Below, in pieces: positions 1 to 9,495 of a stretch of DNA of 64,000 bases (positions within the stretch are counted from its first letter, which is position 1; every line of letters begins with the position of its first letter). This DNA comes from LH-M37 sp965602855. Lineage in GTDB: Bacteria; Pseudomonadota; Gammaproteobacteria; SZUA-229. Under the pieces are notes generated by a model that saw only the letters and a list, made by a program, of their open reading frames with translations, had not been told where the DNA came from and made no database searches. The position numbers and the translations under genes are program-made. The stretch covers positions 8,560 to 72,559 of the forward strand of contig CBFCZV010000011.1 of assembly GCA_965602855.1 (NCBI GenBank), in the 5' to 3' direction.

Positions 1-834
1 ATTGTCGAAATGGGCGCGAATGTCACTGAGTTAAATATTGGCGATGTGGTTTCTGGTGAAGGCCATATTGTCTGCGAGCGCTGCCGTAACTGTCTGGCAG
101 GTCGTCGCCACCTCTGCCCCAATACGATTGGCATCGGTGTTAACCGTACCGGCTGTTTTGCCAAATATCTCTCCATCCCTGCAAAAAATGTCTTTCGACC
201 CAATATTGAAATCCCCACCGATGTACTTGCCTGCTTCGATCCTTATGGCAACGCTGTGCACACCGCGCTGTCTTTCAACATGGTCGGTGAAGATGTCTTG
301 ATTACTGGAGCCGGCCCGATTGGGATTATGGCGGCGATGGTCGCAGCACATTGCGGCGCACGTAATATCGTCATCACCGATGTCAACAGCTACCGCCTCG
401 ATCTTGTTAAAAATATCGTGCCCAGAGCGATCCCACTCAATGTTCAGGATGATCCGATTAGCGAAGAGTTCATGCGTGGCCTGGGCATTCTTGAAGGCTT
501 TGATGTCTGTCTGGAAATGTCAGGCTCACCCGCCGCATTTGAAGAAGTACTGGGTAAGATGATCAACGGTGGCAATATCGCCATGCTCGGCATAATGCCA
601 GACGGTACCGCCATCGACTGGACCAAAGTAGTCTTTAAGGGGCTCACTATTAAAGGCATCTACGGCCGTGAAATTTTCGAAACCTGGTACAAAGGTGTAA
701 TGATGGTTCAGACAGGTCTGCCGCTGGAAAAAATCATCACCCACCATTTCCACTACACCGATTTTCAGAAAGGCTTCGACGTGATGTGCTCGGGTCAGTC
801 TGGCAAAGTCATTCTAAACTGGGATGAATCATAA
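1..834 (+). CDS. tdh: L-threonine 3-dehydrogenase, 5' end cut by window
   Basis: Zinc-dependent medium-chain dehydrogenase that oxidises L-threonine to 2-amino-3-ketobutyrate with NAD+. The open frame runs in from the window edge; about 277 residues are visible against about 341 in E. coli Tdh, so the N-terminus with the catalytic zinc ligands is missing. The structural zinc Cys cluster (CERCRNC, then a fourth Cys in HLCPNT) and the Rossmann motif GAGPIG are present. Its stop overlaps the next start by one base (TAATG), so it is translationally coupled to kbl, the next enzyme of the same pathway. Confidence 0.95.
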   Translation: MVEMGANVTELNIGDVVSGEGHIVCERCRNCLAGRRHLCPNTIGIGVNRTGCFAKYLSIPAKNVFRPNIEIPTDVLACFDPYGNAVHTALSFNMVGEDVLITGAGPIGIMAAMVAAHCGARNIVITDVNSYRLDLVKNIVPRAIPLNVQDDPISEEFMRGLGILEGFDVCLEMSGSPAAFEEVLGKMINGGNIAMLGIMPDGTAIDWTKVVFKGLTIKGIYGREIFETWYKGVMMVQTGLPLEKIITHHFHYTDFQKGFDVMCSGQSGKVILNWDES

Positions 835-2057
835 TGAGCTTCAAAAGCGCCAAAGAGAGCCTGCTTAAAGACCTGCAGGAAATTAAAGATGCAGGCCTGT
901 GGAAGACCGAACGAGTTATCGCCTCCGAGCAGAAGAATGACATAACCCTCGCCGATGGTCGTGAAGTTATCAATATGTGCGCCAATAACTACCTTGGTCT
1001 CGCTAATAACCCCGAGGTCATTCAGGCCGCAAAGGACAGTTATGATCAGTGGGGCTTCGGTCTTTCTTCGGTGCGTTTTATCTGCGGCACGCAATCAATT
1101 CACAAAGAGCTTGAGCTGAAGGTAAGTGAATTTCTCGGCATGGAAGAAACTATTCTCTACGCCGCCTGCTTTGATGCCAATACCGGACTGTTCGAAACCA
1201 TCCTCACTAATGAAGACGCGGTGATCTCCGATGAACTAAATCACGCTTCAATTATTGACGGCGTACGTTTGTGTAAGGCTGCACGCTTCCGCTACAAAAA
1301 TAACGACATGGCCGATCTTGAAGCCAAGCTCAAAGAAGCCAAAGCAGGTGGTGCCCGCCGCATACTGATCACCACCGATGGCGTTTTCTCTATGGACGGC
1401 ACTATCGCCCAACTGGACAAAATCTGCGATCTGGCCGATGAATACGATGCCATGGTGCACCACGATGACTGTCACGCGGTTGGCTTCATGGGCAAAACTG
1501 GACGCGGTATTCACGAGCATTGTGGAGTGATGGATAGAGTCGATATTATTACCGGAACTTTCGGCAAAGCACTCGGTGGTGCCAGTGGTGGTTATACCTC
1601 TGGCCGCAAGGAAATCATCGACATGCTGCGTCAACGCTCTCGCCCCTATCTTTTTTCCAACACCGTCGCCCCGGCAATCTGCGCGGCTTCATTAAAGGTA
1701 CTGGAAATGCTTTCAGCCTCGACTGAGCTTCGAGACCATCTTGCCGAGAACACACGCTACTTCCGTGAAGGCATGAAAAAGTCTGGCTTTGCTATCGCCG
1801 ACGGTGAACACCCCATTATTCCGGTGATGCTGGGTGATGCCGAACTAGCTCAGGAAATGTCCAGAAAATTATTAGAACGCGGCATTTACGCTATTGGTTT
1901 TTTCTTTCCGGTCGTTGCCAAAGGCAAAGCAAGAATTCGAACCCAGATTTCTGCTGCGCATACCAAAGCAGATCTGGACACAGCAATTCAGGCTTTTGCA
2001 GAGACCTACGCAGAACTTACTGATAAAAATCAAAAAACCACTGCGCTAAAAATTTAA
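834..2057 (+). CDS. kbl: 2-amino-3-ketobutyrate CoA ligase (glycine C-acetyltransferase)
   Basis: PLP enzyme that cleaves 2-amino-3-ketobutyrate with CoA into glycine and acetyl-CoA, completing threonine breakdown after Tdh. It is 407 aa, close to the 398 aa of E. coli Kbl, with a few extra C-terminal residues. The alpha-oxoamine synthase signature is clear: HDDCHAVGFMG, and TFGKALGGASGG containing the likely Schiff-base lysine at about residue 245. It starts within the tdh stop codon, so the two form one operon. Confidence 0.96.
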   Translation: MSFKSAKESLLKDLQEIKDAGLWKTERVIASEQKNDITLADGREVINMCANNYLGLANNPEVIQAAKDSYDQWGFGLSSVRFICGTQSIHKELELKVSEFLGMEETILYAACFDANTGLFETILTNEDAVISDELNHASIIDGVRLCKAARFRYKNNDMADLEAKLKEAKAGGARRILITTDGVFSMDGTIAQLDKICDLADEYDAMVHHDDCHAVGFMGKTGRGIHEHCGVMDRVDIITGTFGKALGGASGGYTSGRKEIIDMLRQRSRPYLFSNTVAPAICAASLKVLEMLSASTELRDHLAENTRYFREGMKKSGFAIADGEHPIIPVMLGDAELAQEMSRKLLERGIYAIGFFFPVVAKGKARIRTQISAAHTKADLDTAIQAFAETYAELTDKNQKTTALKI

Positions 2058-2134
2058 TTTTTAATCTATAATTCGTATATCATTACATCGACAACGGTAT
2101 TTGAAATCATCTTCAGACCCACAACGAGGCAACT

Positions 2135-3265
2135 ATGTTTTCATCAAACACCAACATGCAATCAATAGTGAGCAACTTTCACATTGATCATATGATGCGC
2201 TACAGCCTTTTTGTTCCACGTCTATACAATCTTTGTAGGTCACTGGGTTTTGAAGCGGGCAAAATCACCCCTTCACGTGCTTTCTGTTCAGATGAGAATC
2301 AGGGCTTCCCAATTATTCTTATCGCCAAGCATTTTGGTGCTTTTCCTTTCAATCATGGTCGAGTTGGTGGCATTGTCGCAACAGATCGTCATGGCCCACA
2401 TGCGCATCATGGTAAAGACATGGTGATTATTCAGGCCAGCCACGTTGGCTACGACCCTGAAACTGAAACATTTGGTAGTTATTGTCGCCTACAAACTACA
2501 GAACATGATAATACTGTTACCTGCGGGAAAATCGGCGGCGTCATGCAGTGGTACCAGAAAGAATACCGCTTTGCACAAAAAAATATTTATCTTGGCTGCA
2601 ATGATGGCATTTACACCATCACTATTGATAATCATCTGCTCAACGACAAGCGAACTGAGGGGCTCTTTCTTGAACTGGACAAGCTGATAGAAAAACAGGA
2701 CGGGGGATTTCAATTAATTAAAAGCCTCAGCACTTCTCGTGTTTATGCCGCTTCAAAGGAGCTTTGCCAACACATTCCTGAAAGCTTCTGGAATGGCACA
2801 GCTATTGGCGATAAGCTTGGTCCGGAAATGTTTATTTTTCATCATAGAATCAATGATGATATAGAGGGTTATGATCATCTCGAAAATAATCTGATCAATG
2901 CGATGCCCTGGATTATTACTTCGGATTCGCCGCTACTGGTAGCAGCACAAGTCAATACACAAGCTGAATTTGATCGCGCTTATCGCACTATCGTTAAAGA
3001 ACCAGAGTACGAAGGTAAGCGACTGCTATTTATTTCATGCCTGAACATCGATATTTCTCCACGCGAAGGCCAAATATTCCCACTTACTAAATGCATACCC
3101 TGGGCTGCTTATATACAGGATGCTGATGGTAAATCACGCACCATTGAGCAAGATGAAATTGTTGAAATGCTGATGCAGCAAAGTGATGAAAATTCTGATC
3201 AGATCGATCTTGAAGCAGCAATTCAGCAGATGATTGACGCAGAAGAAATTAAAATAAAAATTTAA
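2135..3265 (+). CDS. Protein resembling LCIB/LCIC-type beta-carbonic anhydrases
   Basis: A soluble 376-aa protein without signal peptide, preceded by a good RBS (GAGG). I see a possible zinc-site layout: Cys51 in CSDEN, His103 in ASHVGYD and Cys130 in TCGK. The Cys-His-Cys order and the CxD beginning of the first motif resemble the LCIB/LCIC family known from algae, which has a beta-carbonic anhydrase fold. The usual CxDxR arginine is Asn55 here, so activity is uncertain. The acidic C-terminal tail (about residues 345-376) looks like an extension. The assignment is from remembered motifs, not a search; otherwise a conserved hypothetical protein. It is 77 bp after kbl and could be separately transcribed. 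Confidence 0.45.
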   Translation: MFSSNTNMQSIVSNFHIDHMMRYSLFVPRLYNLCRSLGFEAGKITPSRAFCSDENQGFPIILIAKHFGAFPFNHGRVGGIVATDRHGPHAHHGKDMVIIQASHVGYDPETETFGSYCRLQTTEHDNTVTCGKIGGVMQWYQKEYRFAQKNIYLGCNDGIYTITIDNHLLNDKRTEGLFLELDKLIEKQDGGFQLIKSLSTSRVYAASKELCQHIPESFWNGTAIGDKLGPEMFIFHHRINDDIEGYDHLENNLINAMPWIITSDSPLLVAAQVNTQAEFDRAYRTIVKEPEYEGKRLLFISCLNIDISPREGQIFPLTKCIPWAAYIQDADGKSRTIEQDEIVEMLMQQSDENSDQIDLEAAIQQMIDAEEIKIKI

Positions 3266-3299
3266 TTATGAGAATGAATAACGATAAGGTAACTTTAGA

Positions 3300-3797
3300 A
3301 TGAACCATTTGATTAAATTAACAATTATTTTTTCGATGACTATAGCAAGCTTTTCTCTGGGCCATGCAGAAACAAAATCAAATGACTCTGCTATTGAAAC
3401 GCTTTCCCCAGACATACGCGATCTACTCACAAAAGAAATGAAAGCACTACAGGAAGGAATGATGTCGATCATTCCCGCTTATGTTTCTGGTGACTGGAAA
3501 AAAATAGAACATACTGCTCATAAAATGAAAAACAGCTATATCATGAAGCAGAGCCTTACTGAAGAACAGAAGAAAGAACTACGTGCCACGCTGCCTGAAG
3601 CGTTTATAAAACAAGATCAACAGTTTCATTATCTGGCTGGAATGCTTGAGCATGTAGCTAAAGAAGAAAAGATAGAACTTATTGGTTTTTATTTTTCAGA
3701 AATGAATGAGGCCTGTGTTGCCTGCCATGCACAATATGCCGGACACAAGTTCCCTTCATTCTCACATATAGTAAAAAACACCGAACATAATCACTAA
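3300..3797 (+). CDS. Small exported c-type cytochrome, cytochrome c'/c556-like
   Basis: A 165-aa protein with an N-terminal signal peptide ending near GHAE and one heme-binding CVACH motif close to the C-terminus (about residue 139). Predicted helical content with the heme motif in the last helix is the layout of cytochrome c' and c556 four-helix bundles. It would be a periplasmic monoheme cytochrome. It lies 34 bp downstream of the LCIB-like gene and may be co-transcribed. Electron partner unknown. Confidence 0.7.
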   Translation: MNHLIKLTIIFSMTIASFSLGHAETKSNDSAIETLSPDIRDLLTKEMKALQEGMMSIIPAYVSGDWKKIEHTAHKMKNSYIMKQSLTEEQKKELRATLPEAFIKQDQQFHYLAGMLEHVAKEEKIELIGFYFSEMNEACVACHAQYAGHKFPSFSHIVKNTEHNH

Positions 3798-3803
3798 AAA
3801 TTA

Positions 3804-4559
3804 TTAACGATTCCAACGTGAAGGATCACTGATTTCCTTCATCTTTCCTTCAATCCAGGCTTCAGCTTCAGCATTCACTTCACCCACAGTTTTTCCTTCA
3901 GGATTTATCACAGGGCCAATGCTGACACTGATACACCCCGGCCATTTAATAAAACTGTGACGCGCCCAGAACTCACCCGCATTGTGTGCAACAGGCACAA
4001 CCGGATAACCTGTTTCCACAGCCAGCCTTGCACCACCCGCTTTATATCGCTTCGCTTCTCCCGGTCTGGCACGTGTACCTTCTGGAAAGACCACAACCCA
4101 GTAACCATCCTTGAGCATTTCCCTGCCCTGTTCGATCATTTGAGTTATTGCCTTTCTGCCCGATGAGCGATCAATGGCGATGGGTTTCATTAATGCCAGC
4201 CCCCAGCCGAAAAATGGAATTCTCAGTAATTCTTTTTTGAGTACCCAACGTATCTGCGGCAAATCAATTTGCAGCATTAATGTTTCCCAGGTTGACTGAT
4301 GCTTGCACAAAACAACCGCACCACCTTCTGGAATATTTTCCTGTCCTTCTATCGTATAACTTAACTTACAGACCCGTTCTATCCACCACAATCCGAAGCG
4401 CGCGAAATTCTTTGCGAATTGAAATCGCTTATCAACGTGTAAAGGAGAAATTAAAACGGTAATGCTACCAAACACTATTGAAGCGATTAACATACTCAAC
4501 CAATAGATGGCAGAGCGAATGTAAAGAACAGGTTTTGAGGGGATTTTTTGCTCGGACAT
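3804..4559 (-). CDS. plsC: 1-acyl-sn-glycerol-3-phosphate acyltransferase
   Basis: Membrane enzyme that acylates lysophosphatidic acid to phosphatidic acid. It is 251 aa with a hydrophobic N-terminal segment (about residues 10-35). Motif I reads KHQSTWE, i.e. HX4E rather than the textbook HX4D; this variant is familiar in proteobacterial PlsC homologues. The FPEGTRARPGE motif for glycerol-phosphate binding is intact. The start has an AGGA RBS at 6 nt. It follows gmhB by 7 bp in the glyQ-glyS-gmhB-plsC operon. Confidence 0.93.
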   Translation of the reverse strand: MSEQKIPSKPVLYIRSAIYWLSMLIASIVFGSITVLISPLHVDKRFQFAKNFARFGLWWIERVCKLSYTIEGQENIPEGGAVVLCKHQSTWETLMLQIDLPQIRWVLKKELLRIPFFGWGLALMKPIAIDRSSGRKAITQMIEQGREMLKDGYWVVVFPEGTRARPGEAKRYKAGGARLAVETGYPVVPVAHNAGEFWARHSFIKWPGCISVSIGPVINPEGKTVGEVNAEAEAWIEGKMKEISDPSRWNR

Positions 4560-4566
4560 TTGAGTC

Positions 4567-5118
4567 CTAAGCCGTGCTCAAAATAGTATCAACAGCCGAG
4601 GCTAAATCATGATGAACAGGAATATCACCAAAGCCGTGTTCGTCTAGCTGCTTTTCTGTTTTTTTACCTTTGCCTGTTCTAACCAGAACAGGATTCACGC
4701 CTGCAGCCGAAGCCGCTTTCATGTCACTGATAGTGTCACCAATGAAAATTATTTTTTCCAGGCTTTGCTGAAAACGCTCGGCAATGTCGTGCAACATACC
4801 CGGTTTCGGTTTGCGACAGTCGCAGCCATCTTTAGGGCCATGCGGACAATAAAACACAGCATCAATCTGACCACCAAGATCTGACAGCAGGGTTTCCATT
4901 TTTCGATGCATGGCCGACAATGTTTTTAAATCGAAATAGCCACGAGCCAGACCAGACTGATTAGTCGCCACCGCTACGGTATAGCCTTCATGGTTTAATT
5001 TGGCAATGGCTTCAAGGCTGCCGGGAATAGGAATCCATTCATCCGGACACTTTATATATTCATCCGAATCCTGATTGATCACACCATCTCTATCGAGAAT
5101 AATTAGTTTCATAGTCAT
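4567..5118 (-). CDS. gmhB: D-glycero-beta-D-manno-heptose 1,7-bisphosphate 7-phosphatase
   Basis: HAD-superfamily phosphatase of ADP-heptose synthesis for the lipopolysaccharide core. It is 183 aa. The nucleophile motif DRDGVIN, the zinc-binding segment CPHGPKDGCDCRKP and the late acidic motif FIGDTISDMKAA are all visible. Its start overlaps the glyS stop (TAATG). Confidence 0.95.
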   Translation of the reverse strand: MTMKLIILDRDGVINQDSDEYIKCPDEWIPIPGSLEAIAKLNHEGYTVAVATNQSGLARGYFDLKTLSAMHRKMETLLSDLGGQIDAVFYCPHGPKDGCDCRKPKPGMLHDIAERFQQSLEKIIFIGDTISDMKAASAAGVNPVLVRTGKGKKTEKQLDEHGFGDIPVHHDLASAVDTILSTA

Positions 5119-7193
5119 TAACCCTTCTGGTGCAAGCGTGACAAATCAGCGGCACGCATAAACAGCGCACTCATTTGAGCCAGCAAGGCTATACGATTAT
5201 TTTTAATACCTTCATTATCAGCCATCACCATGACCGAATCAAAGAAAGCATCAACAGGTTCGCGCAATGATGACAGCTTACGTAAGGCCTGTTCGTAATC
5301 ACCTTCATCGAACAATGACTCTACTTCTGATCTTAATGAAGCCAGTTGATTGAACAGTGCTTTTTCAGCTTCTTCTTCGAACAGAGATTTGACGACTTTA
5401 CCGGTCGCTTCTGCCTCTGATTTTTTCAGGATATTACCGACGCGTTTATTTGCTGCGGCCAGGCTTTTTGCTTCCGGCAAAGCACGGAAAGCACTCACTG
5501 CTTTAATACGCTTGTCAAAATCTAATGGTCGTGATGGGCGCAAGGCTGAGACCGCATCAAATACATCAACGTGTATATCACGATCCAGATAGTAAGCGCG
5601 TAAGCGTTCCATTATAAAATCAAAAACTTCGGCTTTGGCTTTTTCCGCATCGACTTTATCGGATAATAGTTTCGCAGCCTCCTCGATCAACACTTCAAGA
5701 TCAAGATCCAGCTTACATTCGATCAATATACGTAATACACCAATAGCAGCACGACGCAAGGCATAGGGATCTTTAACGCCCGTTGGTTTCTGACCGATAG
5801 CAAAAATACCGACCAGTGTGTCGATCCTGTCAGCAATGGCGACGACCTGCCCTACTGCTATTACGGGCAGCTTATCGCTAGCGTGACGTGGTAAATATTG
5901 TTCTTCAATAGCAATGGCGACGACGGCCTCTTCTCCAGAAGCAATTGCATAATAATGCCCCATGACACCTTGCAGTGATGGGAACTCACCGACCATGTCG
6001 CTCATTAAATCGCATTTACTTAATAATGCAGCACGGCCCGCCTGTTTAACATTCGTACCCATCTGTTTAGCAATTATTTCTGATAACTTTTCAATACGCT
6101 GACACTTGTCACCAAGGCTGCCCAGTTTTTTCTGGAACACCACCTGATCCAGGCGCAGAAGAAAAGCATCCAGAGGTTGTTTCTTATCCTGATTCCAGAA
6201 GAAAGCAGCATCAGCAAAACGTGGGCGAATAACACGCTCATTGCCGGCTTTAACTTTTTCGGGTGTTTTACTGTCGATGTTACTGATAGTAATAAAATGC
6301 GGTTTTATATTTCCATCTTTATCCAGCACTGCAAAATATTTTTGATTATCCTGCATAGTTTTAATTAGAGCTTCTGAAGGCACGTCCAGAAATTCTTCAT
6401 CAAAATCACCCATCACTGCAACGGGCCATTCAACCAGACCGGCCACTTCCTGCAACAGCTCTTCATCAATCACAACCTGACCACCGACATTGGCGGCGGC
6501 TTTTTCAACCTGATCACGAATTATATTTTTACGTTCCTCCATATCAGCAATGACAAAAGCATTACTGCGTAATTGCTCTGCGTAACTATCGGCCTCATCT
6601 AACGAGAGCGAACCGCTGGCGTGGAAACGATGACCAAAAGTTTCGCGTGAACTTTTCACGCCTAAAATTTCTGCATCAATTATTTCTGAACCGTGCAATA
6701 AAACCAGCCAGTGAACCGGGCGCACAAATTCCACATCGCTGTTACCCCAACGCATACGTTTAGGTATCGGTAATTTCTTCAATGATTGCTCAACTATTGC
6801 CTGCAGCAACTCAGCAAGTGATTTGCCTTTTTCGTTGGCCTTGAAAACTAACCACGTACCTTTTGGTGTTTCTTCCTGCGCCAGCTCATCAACACTCACG
6901 CCGCAAGAACGTGCAAAACCTTCAACCGCTTTGGTTGGATTACCATCGGCATCGTAGGCCGCTTTAAGACTCGGACCTTTGCGCTCAACATCACGGTCGG
7001 GTTGTGAATCGGGTACATTTTTAATCAGCACCGCTAAACGGCGGGGCGCTGCATAAGACTGTACATCACCAATTTCAAAACTGGCTTCACTCAATCCATC
7101 TACGATGCCCTGCGTGAAAGCATCAGATAATTTTTTCAGCGCCTTGGGTGGTAGCTCTTCGGTGCCCAGTTCGATCAACAGGTCTTTACTCAT
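5118..7193 (-). CDS. glyS: Glycine--tRNA ligase beta subunit
   Basis: Large subunit of the alpha2beta2 bacterial glycyl-tRNA synthetase, needed for tRNA recognition. It is 691 aa, almost identical in length to E. coli GlyS (689). The N-terminal LLIELGTEELPP, the PKRMRWG segment and an anticodon-binding DALR-like C-terminus are present. It overlaps glyQ by four bases (ATGA), so subunits are made from coupled frames. Confidence 0.97.
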   Translation of the reverse strand: MSKDLLIELGTEELPPKALKKLSDAFTQGIVDGLSEASFEIGDVQSYAAPRRLAVLIKNVPDSQPDRDVERKGPSLKAAYDADGNPTKAVEGFARSCGVSVDELAQEETPKGTWLVFKANEKGKSLAELLQAIVEQSLKKLPIPKRMRWGNSDVEFVRPVHWLVLLHGSEIIDAEILGVKSSRETFGHRFHASGSLSLDEADSYAEQLRSNAFVIADMEERKNIIRDQVEKAAANVGGQVVIDEELLQEVAGLVEWPVAVMGDFDEEFLDVPSEALIKTMQDNQKYFAVLDKDGNIKPHFITISNIDSKTPEKVKAGNERVIRPRFADAAFFWNQDKKQPLDAFLLRLDQVVFQKKLGSLGDKCQRIEKLSEIIAKQMGTNVKQAGRAALLSKCDLMSDMVGEFPSLQGVMGHYYAIASGEEAVVAIAIEEQYLPRHASDKLPVIAVGQVVAIADRIDTLVGIFAIGQKPTGVKDPYALRRAAIGVLRILIECKLDLDLEVLIEEAAKLLSDKVDAEKAKAEVFDFIMERLRAYYLDRDIHVDVFDAVSALRPSRPLDFDKRIKAVSAFRALPEAKSLAAANKRVGNILKKSEAEATGKVVKSLFEEEAEKALFNQLASLRSEVESLFDEGDYEQALRKLSSLREPVDAFFDSVMVMADNEGIKNNRIALLAQMSALFMRAADLSRLHQKG

Positions 7194-8104
7194 GATTTGC
7201 CTCCTGTTGATGTTTTGCCAATGGGGAAGCCCAGCGCCTCGCGTGAATCATAATAGGCCTGCGCGACAGCACGTGACAATGTGCGAACACGCAAAATAAA
7301 ACGCTGACGCTCGGTCACCGAAATGGCGTGGCGTGCATCCAGCAAATTAAAGGTGTGCGAGGCTTTCAAAACCATTTCGTAAGCGGGCAGCGGCAAACCC
7401 AGTTCAATCAGGCGCGCACTTTCAGCTTCGCAGGTATCAAAATAATTGAACATGGAATCGGTATCAGCCTGCTCAAAGTTATAGGTCGACATTTCTACTT
7501 CGTTCTGATGGAAGACATCACCGTAGGTCACATCACCCTGCGGGCCACGCGTCCAGATCAGGTCGAACACGCTTTCAGCTTCCTGCAAATACATCGCCAG
7601 ACGTTCCAGACCATAAGTGATCTCACCCGTTACCGGGCGACACTCCAGTCCGCCGACCTGCTGGAAATAAGTAAACTGAGTGACTTCCATACCATTGAGC
7701 CAGACTTCCCAGCCCAGACCCCAGGCACCCAGCGTGGGTGATTCCCAGTTATCTTCGACAAAACGAATATCGTGCTCTAGCGGATCAAAACCCAGTGCTT
7801 TCAGCGAACCCAGGTATAAATCCTGGATGTCATCGGGTGAAGGTTTTAATACCACCTGGAACTGGTAATAATGCTGCAGGCGATTGGGATTTTCGCCATA
7901 GCGGCCATCGGTAGGACGGCGGCAAGGCTGCACGTAAGCAGCGCGCCATGGCTCGGGGCCAATCGCACGTAAAAAAGTCGCTGGGTGAAAAGTACCCGCA
8001 CCGACTTCAAGATCGAGAGGCTGCAATACCGCGCAACCCTGTTTTTGCCAGTAATCCTGAACTGCAAAGATCAGGCCCTGAAATGTTGAAACGTCGTAAC
8101 TCAT
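7190..8104 (-). CDS. glyQ: Glycine--tRNA ligase alpha subunit
   Basis: Catalytic class II aminoacyl-tRNA synthetase subunit that activates glycine. It is 304 aa as in E. coli (303). The N-terminal FQGLIFAVQDYWQKQGC and the class II segment RPTDGRYGENPNRLQHYYQ are diagnostic. It is the first gene of the operon glyQ-glyS-gmhB-plsC and is divergent from the PP-loop gene across a ~125-bp gap. Confidence 0.97.
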   Translation of the reverse strand: MSYDVSTFQGLIFAVQDYWQKQGCAVLQPLDLEVGAGTFHPATFLRAIGPEPWRAAYVQPCRRPTDGRYGENPNRLQHYYQFQVVLKPSPDDIQDLYLGSLKALGFDPLEHDIRFVEDNWESPTLGAWGLGWEVWLNGMEVTQFTYFQQVGGLECRPVTGEITYGLERLAMYLQEAESVFDLIWTRGPQGDVTYGDVFHQNEVEMSTYNFEQADTDSMFNYFDTCEAESARLIELGLPLPAYEMVLKASHTFNLLDARHAISVTERQRFILRVRTLSRAVAQAYYDSREALGFPIGKTSTGGKS

Positions 8105-8231
8105 TAATAAATCTACTTAATTGGTGACGCGCAAGTATACCCCAAGAACCGCATTGGGACGAGGCTGACGCGTACTTTGTCTACCGTTTTTGTTAGAATA
8201 GCCCTCCTTTTTCATCTGATTGAATACACGA

Positions 8232-9275
8232 ATGAACACACCCCGCAAAGCCGTCGCCCTGATTTCCGGCGGACTCGACTCCCTATTGGCCGCCAGACTC
8301 ATGATTGAGCAAGGCATTCACGTTGAAGGCATCAACTTCTACACCGGCTTCTGCGTCGAAGGCCATACCCACGCCATTCGCAAAAAAGACAAGAAAAAAC
8401 CCAAGCGTAACAATGCCTTATGGAGCGCTGAGCAGCTCGGTATCAAGCTGCATATTCTCGATATCATCGACGAATACAAGGACGTGGTGATCAACCCCAA
8501 GCACGGCTATGGCGCAAACATGAACCCCTGCCTGGATTGCAAAATCTTCATGGTCAGCAAAGCCAAACAGTGGATGGAAGAAAACGGCTTTGATTTCATT
8601 ATCACCGGCGAAGTCGTCGGCCAGCGCCCGATGTCACAACGCAAAGACCTCTTGCCCGTGGTCGTGCGCGAATCGGGGGCCGATGATTTACTGCTGCGAC
8701 CATTGTGCGCACAAAATCTAGCACCGACTCTTCCAGAGCGCGAAGGCTGGGTGGACAGGGAAAAACTGCTCGACTTCTCCGGTCGTAACCGCAAGCCACA
8801 AATGGCACTGGCCAAAGAATTTGGCTTTGAAGATTATGCCTCACCCGCGGGTGGCTGCTGCTTCCTCACCGACGAACATTATTCACGAAAACTGGTCGAC
8901 CTGTGGCAGGCACGCAATAAAAAAGAATACGAGCTGGACGACATCATGCTACTCAAGGTCGGTCGCCATATTCGCCCCGAGCCGCATTACAAACTCATTG
9001 TCAGTCGTGAAGATGGCGAGAATAACTTTCTCAACGGCTATCGCAAACAGTTTTCTACCCTTGAAATAAAAAGTCACAACGGCCCATTAACTTTGGTCGA
9101 TGGCGAACTCAGTGACGACGACGCCAAACAGGCCGCACGTATTGCCGCAAGATTCAGTCAGGGCCGTGAAGCCGAAACAGTCAGCGTGAAGTTCACCCGC
9201 CTTAACGGCGAAGAGACCATGCTCGACATCGTGCCGATGCCCGCATCAGAAATTAAAAAGGAATGGTATGTCTGA
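8232..9275 (+). CDS. PP-loop ATPase of the MnmA/ThiI type, probable sulfur-transfer or thiolation enzyme
   Basis: A 347-aa cytoplasmic protein from the ATG at 8232 (a TTG at 8220 would add four residues). The ATP-pyrophosphatase loop ISGGLDS lies at the N-terminus. Two candidate catalytic cysteine sites, NPCLDCK and AGGCCFL, match the sites used for persulfide chemistry in tRNA thiolases. The last ~110 residues form a separate domain with similarity to NFACT-R-like/DUF814-type sequences, by memory. The next gene overlaps by 8 bp and encodes a TusA-like sulfur carrier, which supports sulfur transfer, probably to tRNA. It is too divergent to call MnmA itself. Confidence 0.72.
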   Translation: MNTPRKAVALISGGLDSLLAARLMIEQGIHVEGINFYTGFCVEGHTHAIRKKDKKKPKRNNALWSAEQLGIKLHILDIIDEYKDVVINPKHGYGANMNPCLDCKIFMVSKAKQWMEENGFDFIITGEVVGQRPMSQRKDLLPVVVRESGADDLLLRPLCAQNLAPTLPEREGWVDREKLLDFSGRNRKPQMALAKEFGFEDYASPAGGCCFLTDEHYSRKLVDLWQARNKKEYELDDIMLLKVGRHIRPEPHYKLIVSREDGENNFLNGYRKQFSTLEIKSHNGPLTLVDGELSDDDAKQAARIAARFSQGREAETVSVKFTRLNGEETMLDIVPMPASEIKKEWYV

Positions 9276-9495
9276 CTATCAACTAGATGCACGCAATAGC
9301 CTGTGCCCGATGCCAGTCATCAAAACTCAGAACAAGGTTAACGAACTAAAAGCCGGCGATACATTGGAAGTGACTTGTACTGATCCGGGGGCACTGAATG
9401 ATATTCCAGCGTGGTGTCGGATTAATGGGCATGAAATTATCGATACTGCTGAAAATAATGGTGTTGTGGTGATTGTTGTTCGGGTTGGTGGTTGA
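9268..9495 (+). CDS. TusA-family sulfur carrier protein
   Basis: A 75-aa protein with the TusA signature CPMPVIKT, whose first Cys carries the persulfide. RBS AAGGA sits 5-6 nt before the start. It overlaps the preceding PP-loop gene by 8 bp, so the pair is translationally coupled and probably forms a donor-acceptor couple. It could also be a YedF/SirA-type paralogue. Confidence 0.88.
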   Translation: MSDYQLDARNSLCPMPVIKTQNKVNELKAGDTLEVTCTDPGALNDIPAWCRINGHEIIDTAENNGVVVIVVRVGG

